Source: Kribbella albertanoniae (GTDB lineage: Bacteria; Actinomycetota; Actinomycetes; Propionibacteriales; Kribbellaceae). From it: a DNA stretch of 39,423 nucleotides. Of this stretch, positions 15,565 to 23,418 are shown piece after piece (the stretch's first letter is position 1; every line of letters starts with the position of its first letter). The stretch lies in the NCBI RefSeq assembly GCF_004348455.1, contig NZ_SMKA01000045.1, positions 1 through 39,423 on the forward strand, read 5' to 3'. The notes below the pieces were generated by a model. The model was not told where the DNA came from and ran no database searches. It saw only the letters and a program-made list of their open reading frames with translations. A program made the position numbers and the translations under genes.

Positions 15565-17787
15565 CTAGCCGGACTTCCAGGTGAACGTGTTGGACTTGGT
15601 CGTCCCCTCGGGGCCCGTCGCCAGGACATACACCTGCTTGCCGACCATGCTGCAGGGGAATCGGTCGTCGACCAGTTGATGGCCTTGGCTGTCGGTCGTG
15701 AGCGTGGCGCCCTCGTTGAACTGCTTCCCGTCGACGTAAGGCACGAACTTGTAGCGAGTGTTCGGCCGGAAGTTCTCCATCCGCACCTGGATGAAGGCGC
15801 AGTCCGGTGGCTCGCACTTGTTGTACTCGGTGCCGGCGCCGCGCGAGGCGACGAGGCGCCTGGTGGGCTCCTCCTTGCCGACCGGAGCTGCGGTCAGGGT
15901 GGTCAACTTGCCGTTCAGCAGCTCGCCGTTCGGAGCCCTGGTGACTGCGCGGACATAGAACGTGTACTTCGTACCGTCCTTCAGCCCGGTCACCGTGGCC
16001 TGGGTGGTGGTCGTGTTCACCCGGGGCTTGGCGGTGGCGGTCCCGATGCTGACGGTGTACCGCACGAACTCCCCGTCACCCATCGTCGGCCGGTCCCAGG
16101 CGAGTGTGAGCCGCCCCGACGTACCGTCGTCCCTCACCACGATCTCGCGCGGCGACTCGGCCTCGGCGTACTGCCTCTTGATCGAACCCGTCCGTACGGC
16201 GGGCCCCAGACCCACGCGGTTCCGCGCCCGGATGGTCACGGTGTACGCCGTGGTCCGGCCCGCGAGCTCTGTCACGAGCGTCGACCGGGTGCTGCCGCTG
16301 ACCGTCTTCGAACCACCGGACCAGCTCAGCACGTACGCCGTGACCGGGGCACCATTCGCCGTTGCTGCCAGCCAGTTCACCGTCGGCCCGTCGGTGCCGT
16401 ACTTCGCGCTCACCCCGCTGGGCGCACCCGGTACGCCGGCCGTGATCGGCGGCTTCTTCGGCAGGTTCCTCTGAGGTGGCTCGGTGGTCCGCGGCGGATC
16501 CTTCTTCGCCGGTACGTCGGGCTTGTCGCGGTCCGGGTTCGTGGGCGGGTCCTTCTTCTCCGGCGGTTCCTGGGTGTGCACAGGCACGTCAGGTGTGTTG
16601 ACCGGCTGCGTCGGCTTCTGAGATGGCGTCGGCTTCTTCGGGCGGTTGATGCCGTCGTCGTCAGTGGCGATCTCCACCGGCTTGGCCTTGCCGTCCTCAT
16701 CGACCACGACCACGTGGTCGCCCTTACCACTCTCGACGTACACCTTGGAGTCGTCGCCGCGGAACAGGTTCGGCTCGCGCTTGACCTCGTCCTCTTCGGC
16801 GTGGATGTCGACCTTGCGGTAGCCGACGTGGCCGTCGCGGTCGACGGTGGCCAGGTCGGAGCTCTTGCGGTCGAGCACTGCCAGGCCACGCCCGGACGAG
16901 GCAACCTTGTCGTAGTTGCCCTTGCGGAGTTTGGTGATGATCGGTGCGTCCGCCTTCTGCCCGGGCTTGTCCGGCAGCCCGATCAGGTGCACCGCACTCT
17001 GATCGCGGTCCAGGAACGCGATCTTCCCGTCGACGTCGTTCGCGGCGACCACCGCCGACTCCGGTACGTCGTTGCTCAGATCAACATGTGACCCGAACCC
17101 GTCCGGCGTCAGGTCGGTCACCCGGTCGGCGGTCAGGTCGACGAACACGGCCTTGTTGCCGATCACGGTCAGCGCACCCTTGTGCCCCTTCTGGACCGTG
17201 GCCGGGCAGGACATCCGGTCCACCGTCAACGGCAGTTGACACAGACCGCCGTCTTCGACCCGGTGCACCCACAGCGTGCCGTCCGACGTCACTACCGGAT
17301 CCCCGAGCGGCACGCCCAGGAACGCCGTCGCCGGCTGCTTGCCGAGGCGCATCACCCGGCCTTCCTGCTGATAGATCGCGAAGGCGGACCCGGCGGCCTC
17401 CAGACCGATCGCCTGCTCGGCCGGCACCTTGAGCGGCTCCGCCACGCTCAGGTCGGACTTGCCGAACTTGTCGATCCGGGACTTCGACAGCACATACGCG
17501 TCGGTGTCGGTCTGCACGACCTGGGCACCCGGCGTACCGGTGGTCAACGGGACCTGGGCATCGACCTTCAGGGTCGCGCTGTCCAGGTGGAAGACACGCC
17601 CGATCGCACTGTTGTAGATCCAGTGACCGGACTGCGTGAACTTGAATCCCGAATTCGGGTCGCCGGCGCCGGTCAGCACGACCACGCTGGTCAGCGCGAC
17701 ACAGCCTGCCACCACCGCAGCCAGCCCGGCGCGGCCCTTCCGGCCTTCCGGCGGGTCGGCGCGGCGTAGGAGCTTGGTCAGCTTCAT
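15565..17787 (-). CDS. Membrane-anchored propeller-like, Pro/Lys-rich, two-FN3 protein (paralogue 2)
   Basis: This 740-residue protein is built like the product of 4296-6269: membrane anchor (about 18-40), propeller-like beta repeats (about 45-350), a Pro/Lys/Asp-rich linker (about 380-450) and FN3 domains at about 450-535 and 542-633. It ends in a C-terminal beta domain of about 100 residues with cysteines (KCEPPDC and a later FPCS). Both paralogues share the QSGH-IYNS-IG-VFHLD start of the propeller and an AQVVQTDT-type motif. The ATG at 17787 has GAGG upstream, and a GTG at 17808 lacks a site. It follows the pseudokinase gene in the same operon. Probably an envelope partner of the ESX system, but this is inferred from position only. 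Confidence 0.82.
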   Translation of the reverse strand: MKLTKLLRRADPPEGRKGRAGLAAVVAGCVALTSVVVLTGAGDPNSGFKFTQSGHWIYNSAIGRVFHLDSATLKVDAQVPLTTGTPGAQVVQTDTDAYVLSKSRIDKFGKSDLSVAEPLKVPAEQAIGLEAAGSAFAIYQQEGRVMRLGKQPATAFLGVPLGDPVVTSDGTLWVHRVEDGGLCQLPLTVDRMSCPATVQKGHKGALTVIGNKAVFVDLTADRVTDLTPDGFGSHVDLSNDVPESAVVAANDVDGKIAFLDRDQSAVHLIGLPDKPGQKADAPIITKLRKGNYDKVASSGRGLAVLDRKSSDLATVDRDGHVGYRKVDIHAEEDEVKREPNLFRGDDSKVYVESGKGDHVVVVDEDGKAKPVEIATDDDGINRPKKPTPSQKPTQPVNTPDVPVHTQEPPEKKDPPTNPDRDKPDVPAKKDPPRTTEPPQRNLPKKPPITAGVPGAPSGVSAKYGTDGPTVNWLAATANGAPVTAYVLSWSGGSKTVSGSTRSTLVTELAGRTTAYTVTIRARNRVGLGPAVRTGSIKRQYAEAESPREIVVRDDGTSGRLTLAWDRPTMGDGEFVRYTVSIGTATAKPRVNTTTTQATVTGLKDGTKYTFYVRAVTRAPNGELLNGKLTTLTAAPVGKEEPTRRLVASRGAGTEYNKCEPPDCAFIQVRMENFRPNTRYKFVPYVDGKQFNEGATLTTDSQGHQLVDDRFPCSMVGKQVYVLATGPEGTTKSNTFTWKSG

Positions 17788-17851
17788 CGAGGGTCGCCTC
17801 ACCTTCACAGATTATCGGTGGGTGGTCCAGGATCGGTCCAGACTGCGTCCA

Positions 17852-19180
17852 CTAGCTCTTGCAAGTAGCACCCCGGATGCTGGTCGGCTTGCTGTAGAAA
17901 ACCTCGCGTCCGTCGGTGCCCTGGACCTCGAAGCAGTACGTCAGTCCTTGGCTGACCTGGACGGTCAGCGTGGTCCCACTTCCCCGGTACATCGCCCGTG
18001 GCGCCTTCGCGCCTTGCTCCGCCACGAAGACGGCGTACGTCAGTGGTTTCGAGAACGACCATTTCAGCAACACCGTGGTGCCCTTGTCCTGCGGCGGATC
18101 CAGCTGGATCGTCGGCGTCTCGGTCGCCGGCGGCGCCTGCGAGGCCGGCGTCGCCACCGGGGAAGGTGGTTGCCGCGTCGCCGGACTTTCGTTGCCCGGC
18201 CGCAGCAAGATCGGCACCAGCACCACCAGCGCAATGGCCGCGACGATCCCGATCAACACCTCTTTGCGCGGCGCCTTCCACTGGCGTTGCTTAGGCCGCG
18301 CCGAAGCAGTTGCCACCGGCACGCTTCTGCCAGCCGCCAGCTCATCCCGGAAGTCGTCGAAATCAACCTCGTCCGCAGCATCCGTCGTACCGCGAAGCAA
18401 CGTCTCGAACTCCCGCACCACCGCAGCCGCATCCGGCCGCGTCCCCGCATCCTTCGCCAGCATCCGCCGCAACAACGCCGTCAACGCCGGCGGCACATCC
18501 CGTCCCGACACCTCGGGAGCCGGCTCCCGCAACACCCGCAGTACGACGTCGTCCGGCGACTCGCCGGGCCGCGTCGGAAACGGGGACTCCCCGGTCAGCG
18601 CGAGATACAACACCGCGCCGAGCCCATACACGTCAGCTTCTTCGGACAGCTCCCCGTCCCGCAACACCTCGGGAGCCGTGTACGCCGCCGCTCCCGTCAG
18701 GTCCCGCGGGAACCGCAACCGCAACGCCATCCCGAAATCCGCCAGCACCGGCTGCCCGTTCGGCCGCTCCAGCACATTGCTGGGCGTCACCCCGCCATGC
18801 ACCAGCCCACCCTCATGAGCCTCCGCCAGCACAGACCCCAAAATCTGCCCCAGCACGACCACATCCGCGATCGGCAGCCCCCGCCCACCAGCCAGCTCCA
18901 CCAAGGACTGCGGACAGAACTCCATCCGCACCCCGGTCCGCCCGTCCGGCAGCTCCTCAACCCCATCAGCCAGCAAAACCGAAGCAGCCACCCGCAACCC
19001 GGCCAACTTCGCCTGCTCAACCTCCACCGCATTGAAAGTCCGCCGATCCAGCCCCCGCGGATAGACCTTCAACACCGCCAGCGCCCGGTCACCCGCCGGC
19101 GGCACCAAGAACAAAGAGGCCACCGGCCCCTCGGCCCGCAGCACCAGCGACTCAGGAGAAATCTCAGCCATCACCGTCAT
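17852..19180 (-). CDS. Membrane pseudokinase with C-terminal FN3-like domain
   Basis: A 442-residue protein with a kinase fold of the bacterial Ser/Thr type (about residues 5-265), a membrane helix (about 308-326), a Pro/Thr linker and an extracytoplasmic FN3-like domain with two cysteines. The kinase keeps the ATP lysine (Lys38 in AVLKVYP), the DFG motif (148-150) and APE (169-171). It lacks a glycine loop, and the HRD catalytic Asp is lost (HGGVTPSN, 128-135). It should therefore be catalytically dead or nearly so. The upstream frame could start at 19225, but ATG 19180 falls after the neighbour's stop with GGTGGGA in front. It may be a signalling scaffold controlling the secretion complex. 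Confidence 0.85.
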   Translation of the reverse strand: MTVMAEISPESLVLRAEGPVASLFLVPPAGDRALAVLKVYPRGLDRRTFNAVEVEQAKLAGLRVAASVLLADGVEELPDGRTGVRMEFCPQSLVELAGGRGLPIADVVVLGQILGSVLAEAHEGGLVHGGVTPSNVLERPNGQPVLADFGMALRLRFPRDLTGAAAYTAPEVLRDGELSEEADVYGLGAVLYLALTGESPFPTRPGESPDDVVLRVLREPAPEVSGRDVPPALTALLRRMLAKDAGTRPDAAAVVREFETLLRGTTDAADEVDFDDFRDELAAGRSVPVATASARPKQRQWKAPRKEVLIGIVAAIALVVLVPILLRPGNESPATRQPPSPVATPASQAPPATETPTIQLDPPQDKGTTVLLKWSFSKPLTYAVFVAEQGAKAPRAMYRGSGTTLTVQVSQGLTYCFEVQGTDGREVFYSKPTSIRGATCKS

Positions 19181-19193
19181 CTTCCCACCCGGA

Positions 19194-19784
19194 TCAGCCG
19201 GCCACATCGAGATAGGCGCAGCCATGGGCGATCAGGAAGCGCAGGTCACCAAGGATTTCGGCCAGGGAGTGGAAAGGATCGTTGTCCTGTTCCCAGTGCG
19301 ACGTCACGGTCGCCCGGACCTCAACGCTGTGCCACAACGTCGGTGCCACCGAGCCCCACTGCCACAGCTCGTAGCAATCCGGGTCGAGGACGGCGGCAGT
19401 TCCGACACCTGGGATCCCGACGGCGTACCCGTCGAGCCGGTCCAAGGCGTTGCCGAGACCGACGTACTGGACGTCCAGGCGGTGGCCGCGGGCGAACTCG
19501 GACGCCGCGATCGGATCGTCCTCGACGATCGCCAGCAGCCCTGCTGCCTGCATCGTCTCGATGTGACTGCCGGCATCGGCAACACCCGCGCGCGCGATCA
19601 CGTCGGCGACGGTCCAGGGACCTTTGCCGGTCTCGGTCACCCCGTGCGCCACCATCCAGAGGCCGAGTTGCTCCTCGCTGAGCCGGTGCTGCTGCCAGCC
19701 GGTCCGTACGACGTGGACGGCCGGACCGGCGTCGTTCGCCCGGACACCGCCGTAGTGGCCGACCGGAAAGACCGAGGCCGTCAC
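19194..19784 (-). CDS. Unrecognised winged-helix-like protein, paralogue of the next gene upstream
   Basis: A 196-residue protein of unknown family. It begins TASVFPVGHYGGV, contains a winged-helix-like segment at about residues 40-95 (LSEEQLGLWMVAHGV, then a short helix pair and GLLAIVEDD), and ends in a helical half rich in Trp and Leu. The product of 19781-20404 shares the PVGH-x2-GV start, the L-x2-E-x3-W-x3-HGV helix and the FAR-GH/NH motif. The pair is thus a tandem duplication. The GTG at 19784 overlaps the upstream stop as GTGA, which decides the start against the longer frame. It may be an EspG-like cytosolic adaptor, but there is no sequence proof. Confidence 0.7.
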   Translation of the reverse strand: MTASVFPVGHYGGVRANDAGPAVHVVRTGWQQHRLSEEQLGLWMVAHGVTETGKGPWTVADVIARAGVADAGSHIETMQAAGLLAIVEDDPIAASEFARGHRLDVQYVGLGNALDRLDGYAVGIPGVGTAAVLDPDCYELWQWGSVAPTLWHSVEVRATVTSHWEQDNDPFHSLAEILGDLRFLIAHGCAYLDVAG

Positions 19785-20404
19785 CGGATCCTCCGCCGGT
19801 CGAAGTACGCGGCCCGGACACACAACAGCCCGTGGATCTGGCCGAGGACCCCGGCCAGCACCTGCCGTGGCTCGATCTCCCCAGGATTCGTCACGCCGAC
19901 CTGCTGGGCGACCACAGCGGCGTCCTCGCAGCCGGTCCACAGTTCCGGTGCCAGCTGCGACCACGCCCAGACGTCGTACAGGGCGCTGGAGACCTGAGCC
20001 ATGGGATGGTTCAGGATCCCGACCAGTTGTAGCCAGGGTTGCTCCGGATCGGGGCCGAGGCCCTGGACCAAGGGGAACAACTGGTGGTTCCTGGCGAACT
20101 CGAGCGCGTTGTCACCCTCGGGGTCGACCCTGACCAGCAGACCGTCCGCGAGGAACCGGTCGAGCGCCGGTTCCGAGGTCGCGGTCGGCAGCCCGAGTGC
20201 GGTGGCCCGTTCCAGCAGGCTGCTCCGGGTCGGCCGGTCCTCGTCGCCGACCCCGTGCGCGAGCAACCAGATCACGAAGTCCTCGTCGTCGAGTTCCATC
20301 ACCTCGGTGCCGATCCGGACCTGCTGGCGTCGTTCGTCGCCGGCTCCGGACCACATCACGCCGAGATCGTGCCCGACCGGGATCAGCAGTTCGCCGGTCC
20401 GCAT
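19781..20404 (-). CDS. Unrecognised winged-helix-like protein, first gene of the operon
   Basis: A 207-residue cytosolic protein of unknown family. It has an N-terminal strand pair (ELLIPVGHDLGVMW), a winged-helix-like segment (about residues 37-95, DEDFVIWLLAHGV to DGLLVRVDP) and a helical C-terminal half. The ATG at 20404 is preceded by a strong AAGGAGG. Translation is coupled to its paralogue by GTGA. First gene of the minus operon that continues into the pseudokinase and FN3 genes. It diverges from eccD across a 146-base promoter region. The lack of signal, membrane helix or catalytic motif suits an adaptor or regulator. Confidence 0.72.
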   Translation of the reverse strand: MRTGELLIPVGHDLGVMWSGAGDERRQQVRIGTEVMELDDEDFVIWLLAHGVGDEDRPTRSSLLERATALGLPTATSEPALDRFLADGLLVRVDPEGDNALEFARNHQLFPLVQGLGPDPEQPWLQLVGILNHPMAQVSSALYDVWAWSQLAPELWTGCEDAAVVAQQVGVTNPGEIEPRQVLAGVLGQIHGLLCVRAAYFDRRRIR

Positions 20405-20550
20405 GGGAATCCTCCTTTCCTCGAGCTGATCCGAGCGTAGGAAGGCGATGCCGGGCCGGTGGGGTGGTGTCCGGTAGCTGCCGCCGGACCTCGGGCGGCG
20501 TTCGGCGGCGCGACGCTGGGACCAACGACGCGGTGAAGAGGAGCGGGCAA

Positions 20551-21909
20551 ATGATGATGACCGGTTTGGTCAGGGTCACGGTGGCGGCGCCCAGCCGTCG
20601 CATCGATGTGGCCCTCCCGGAGAACTCGGTGGTCGCCGAGTTGGTGCCAGGCCTGTTGCGCAGTGCGGGCGAGCACCTGGCCGACGACGGTGCGGGGGCC
20701 GGCGGCTGGGTGCTGCGCCGCTCGGACGGCAGGCCGTTCGAGCTCGGCCGCACGCTCGGCCAGCATCGGATCCGGGACGGCGAGGTGCTGTACCTGGTCG
20801 AGCAGTCGGTTGAATGGCCGGAGCTCGAGTACGACGACGTGGTCGATGCCATCGCCCAGGGCGCCGGCCGAACCGGTCGGCTCTGGTCACCGCGCACCAC
20901 CCGTCAGGCGGGCTTCGTCCTCGGTATGACGGCGCTGTTCCTGATCCTCGTCGACGGCCTTCGATGGACGCCGGTGTCGGACGCCGCGCTGTGGTTCCTG
21001 GGTGTGGCTGCCCTGCTACTGGCCGCGGGAACCTTGCTGTCCCGGGCGTTCGGTGACGCCTCGGCAGGGAGCTTGGCCGGCAGCGCTGCACTGGTGTTCG
21101 CGCTAGCCGGGGGCGGGCTCTCGCAAGCTGCCGGCCTGACCCGCCTCGCGATCCCGGATCTCTTGCTGGCCTCAGCTGCGTTGCTCCTGGCCGGTTTGCT
21201 CGGCTTTGCCGGTACGTCGGACCGGCCGGCCGTATTCGCCGCCGCGATCGCTACTGGCGTGTTCGGCCTGTTCGGTGGCTGGCTCGCGACCACCGACTCG
21301 CTCGATCCCTTCGAAGCTGCGGCATTGGTGGCCGGCGCTCTGCTGGCCTTTTCGCCGGCCTTCGGCGTGTGGTCGATCCGGCTGGGCCGGGTCCCGATGC
21401 CGGTGCTGCCGCGATCCACCGCCGATCTGGTGCGCGATGATCCGCAGACACCGCGCCGGCTGGTCCAGCTGGCGGTGATCCGGGCCGACGCCTTCCTCTC
21501 CGGACTTCTCCTGGCGACGGCCGTCATCGTTGCCGGCTGTCAGGTTCTCCTGGTCCGGCACGGCGGAACAGCCGGTCTCTGGTACGCCGCCTTGCTGAGC
21601 CTCGGCTTCCTCGTGCGTGCTCGGCTCTATCCCGCGCTGCGGCACCGCATCGCGATGCTCGTGGCCGGGTGCAGCGGGCTGGTCGCGCTGGCATTGTGGC
21701 CGTTGGCAACGCTCTCCGCCGCGGGCCCGATTCTCCTGGCGGTCGCGGTGGCGGTCGCGGCCCTCGGCGTACTGGTCGGTGGGAAACCCTGGAGCCCCTA
21801 TCTGGGCCGGTACGCCGAGATCCTCGAGATCATCCTCGTGCTCACCATCGTCCCGCTGTGTTGCGCGGTCCTCGACCTGTACGCCGCCGTCCGCGGATTC
21901 GGAGGCTGA
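20551..21909 (+). CDS. eccD: Type VII secretion membrane protein EccD
   Basis: A 452-residue protein with the EccD layout: an N-terminal ubiquitin-like (YukD-type) domain (about residues 5-85) followed by roughly eleven membrane helices (about 125-450). EccD forms the lipid-filled transmembrane barrel of the ESX complex. Three ATG codons stand in tandem (20551, 20554, 20557), with GAAGAGGAG upstream favouring the first. The frame is open further upstream, but that part lacks homology and would cross the divergent promoter region. It ends one base before the eccB start. Confidence 0.92.
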   Translation: MMMTGLVRVTVAAPSRRIDVALPENSVVAELVPGLLRSAGEHLADDGAGAGGWVLRRSDGRPFELGRTLGQHRIRDGEVLYLVEQSVEWPELEYDDVVDAIAQGAGRTGRLWSPRTTRQAGFVLGMTALFLILVDGLRWTPVSDAALWFLGVAALLLAAGTLLSRAFGDASAGSLAGSAALVFALAGGGLSQAAGLTRLAIPDLLLASAALLLAGLLGFAGTSDRPAVFAAAIATGVFGLFGGWLATTDSLDPFEAAALVAGALLAFSPAFGVWSIRLGRVPMPVLPRSTADLVRDDPQTPRRLVQLAVIRADAFLSGLLLATAVIVAGCQVLLVRHGGTAGLWYAALLSLGFLVRARLYPALRHRIAMLVAGCSGLVALALWPLATLSAAGPILLAVAVAVAALGVLVGGKPWSPYLGRYAEILEIILVLTIVPLCCAVLDLYAAVRGFGG

Positions 21910-21910
21910 G

Positions 21911-23359
21911 ATGGCGACCAAACGTGAGCAACTGCAATCGCATCAGTTCCTCGTCCAGCGAGTGGTCTCCGCGCTCATCCTCCGGGAGTCCGATCCGGAG
22001 CAGCCGCCCTTCCGGCGACCGTTGGTGGCCGCCTTCGGGAGTATCGCGGTCGCGCTGCTGGTGCTGGCCGGGTTCGCCGTCTACGGGTTGATCGTTCCGG
22101 GTGGGAAGAACGCCTGGCGCAGCGGGGAGTCCGTTATCGTGGAAAAAGAGACCGGGACCCGGTTCGTCTATGTGGACGGCAGGTTGCACCCGGTCACCAA
22201 CTACACCTCGGCGTTACTCGCGGCGGGCAAGTTCGCTCCCCTGATGAGTGTCTCGGCGGCCTCCCTGGGCGCGGTACCGCGAGGTCCCCGGGTCGGTATC
22301 CCGGACACCCCCGATTCATTGCCCAAGGCAAAGGCATTGCTGACGGGCGCCTGGTCGCTGTGCTCGGAACCGAGCCAGGACGTCACCGGCACCGCCGTCG
22401 ACGAGTCGGTGCTGCTCATCGACCGAGCCCCCGAGGCCGGCCGTCCTTTGGCCGATCAGGCGGTGCTGGTCGCGGTGGCCGACACAGGTGATCAGTACCT
22501 GCTCTGGAACGGCTACCGGCATCAGATCCGGAAGGCCGATGCGGCCACTGTCTCAGTTGCGCTGCAGCTCCGTTCGGCGCCGTGGGCAACAGTAGGAGCC
22601 GAGCTGGTGGACGGTCTGCCGGTCGGTGCGCCGGTACTTCCGATCCAGGTCGCCGGTCTGGGCCAGACGTCGAAGGCGGTTCCTGGCAACCGCACGCTCC
22701 GCAACGGCCAACTGGTGGTGGCGACGACCTCGGACGGTGGACGTCAGTACTATCTCGTCGAAGCGAACCAGCTGCGGCCGATCACTCCGCTGCAGTTCGA
22801 CATCCAGAGCGCGTACGGGCCGACAGCCAAGGCCTACAACGGTCGCCAGCCGTCGGCGCGGGCCCTCGGCCTGGTGGATTCCGGCCGAGCCGTGCAGGGG
22901 CCCGCACCGTCGACAGCACCGGATCAGCTCCCGGCGGAACGACCCGAGTTCGTCGGGCCGCGACTGAACGGATCGACCTTGTGCGCAACCTTCGAGCCCG
23001 GCTCGTCGGTCCCGCGACTGGCGGTGGACGTCACGATGCCACCGCGAGATGAGCTGATGACGACGGTCGCCCGGACCGGCCGGGGAACACCACTCGCGGA
23101 CCGCGTCGTCGTACCGCCAGGACATGCTGCACTGGTGGAAGCGATGCCATCGAAGGCGGCACCGGTCGGAACGCTGCTGCTCGTCAGCGATCAGGGCATC
23201 GCCTATCCGCTGGCCGGCCAGGAGGTACAGAAGATCCTCGGGTACGACGGCGTCCGCCCGGTGCGGATGCCGGCCGGACTGGTCGCCCGGATTCCGCTGG
23301 GCAGCGGCCTCGATCCGAAGGCCGCTGCGGTTCAGCCGGCCGGGCCCGCACTCCGCTGA
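21911..23359 (+). CDS. eccB: Type VII secretion protein EccB
   Basis: A 482-residue EccB. A short cytoplasmic N-terminus with the family signature (MATKREQLQSHQFLVQRVVS) is followed by one membrane helix (about 42-63) and a large periplasmic-side domain built of repeats. That domain has two cysteines, in LCSEP and LCATF, probably forming a disulfide. EccB is part of the ESX core and interacts with MycP and EccC. It directly follows eccD (TGAGATG). The only good terminator signal in this part of the window comes right after it. Confidence 0.94.
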   Translation: MATKREQLQSHQFLVQRVVSALILRESDPEQPPFRRPLVAAFGSIAVALLVLAGFAVYGLIVPGGKNAWRSGESVIVEKETGTRFVYVDGRLHPVTNYTSALLAAGKFAPLMSVSAASLGAVPRGPRVGIPDTPDSLPKAKALLTGAWSLCSEPSQDVTGTAVDESVLLIDRAPEAGRPLADQAVLVAVADTGDQYLLWNGYRHQIRKADAATVSVALQLRSAPWATVGAELVDGLPVGAPVLPIQVAGLGQTSKAVPGNRTLRNGQLVVATTSDGGRQYYLVEANQLRPITPLQFDIQSAYGPTAKAYNGRQPSARALGLVDSGRAVQGPAPSTAPDQLPAERPEFVGPRLNGSTLCATFEPGSSVPRLAVDVTMPPRDELMTTVARTGRGTPLADRVVVPPGHAALVEAMPSKAAPVGTLLLVSDQGIAYPLAGQEVQKILGYDGVRPVRMPAGLVARIPLGSGLDPKAAAVQPAGPALR

Positions 23360-23366
23360 ACGGGGA

Positions 23367-23399
23367 AGAAGGCGCCTACCGAGTCGGTAGGCGCCTTCT
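23367..23399. terminator. Bidirectional terminator hairpin after eccB
   Basis: A perfect 15-bp stem, 23367-23381 against 23385-23399, encloses a 3-base loop (AGT). The arm reads AGAAGGCGCCTACCG. It sits between the eccB stop (23359) and the convergent stop at 23419, with no long T-run, as is usual in high-GC actinobacteria. It should serve both directions. Confidence 0.85.
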
Positions 23400-23418
23400 C
23401 TACGTGTGCAGGCAGGCC

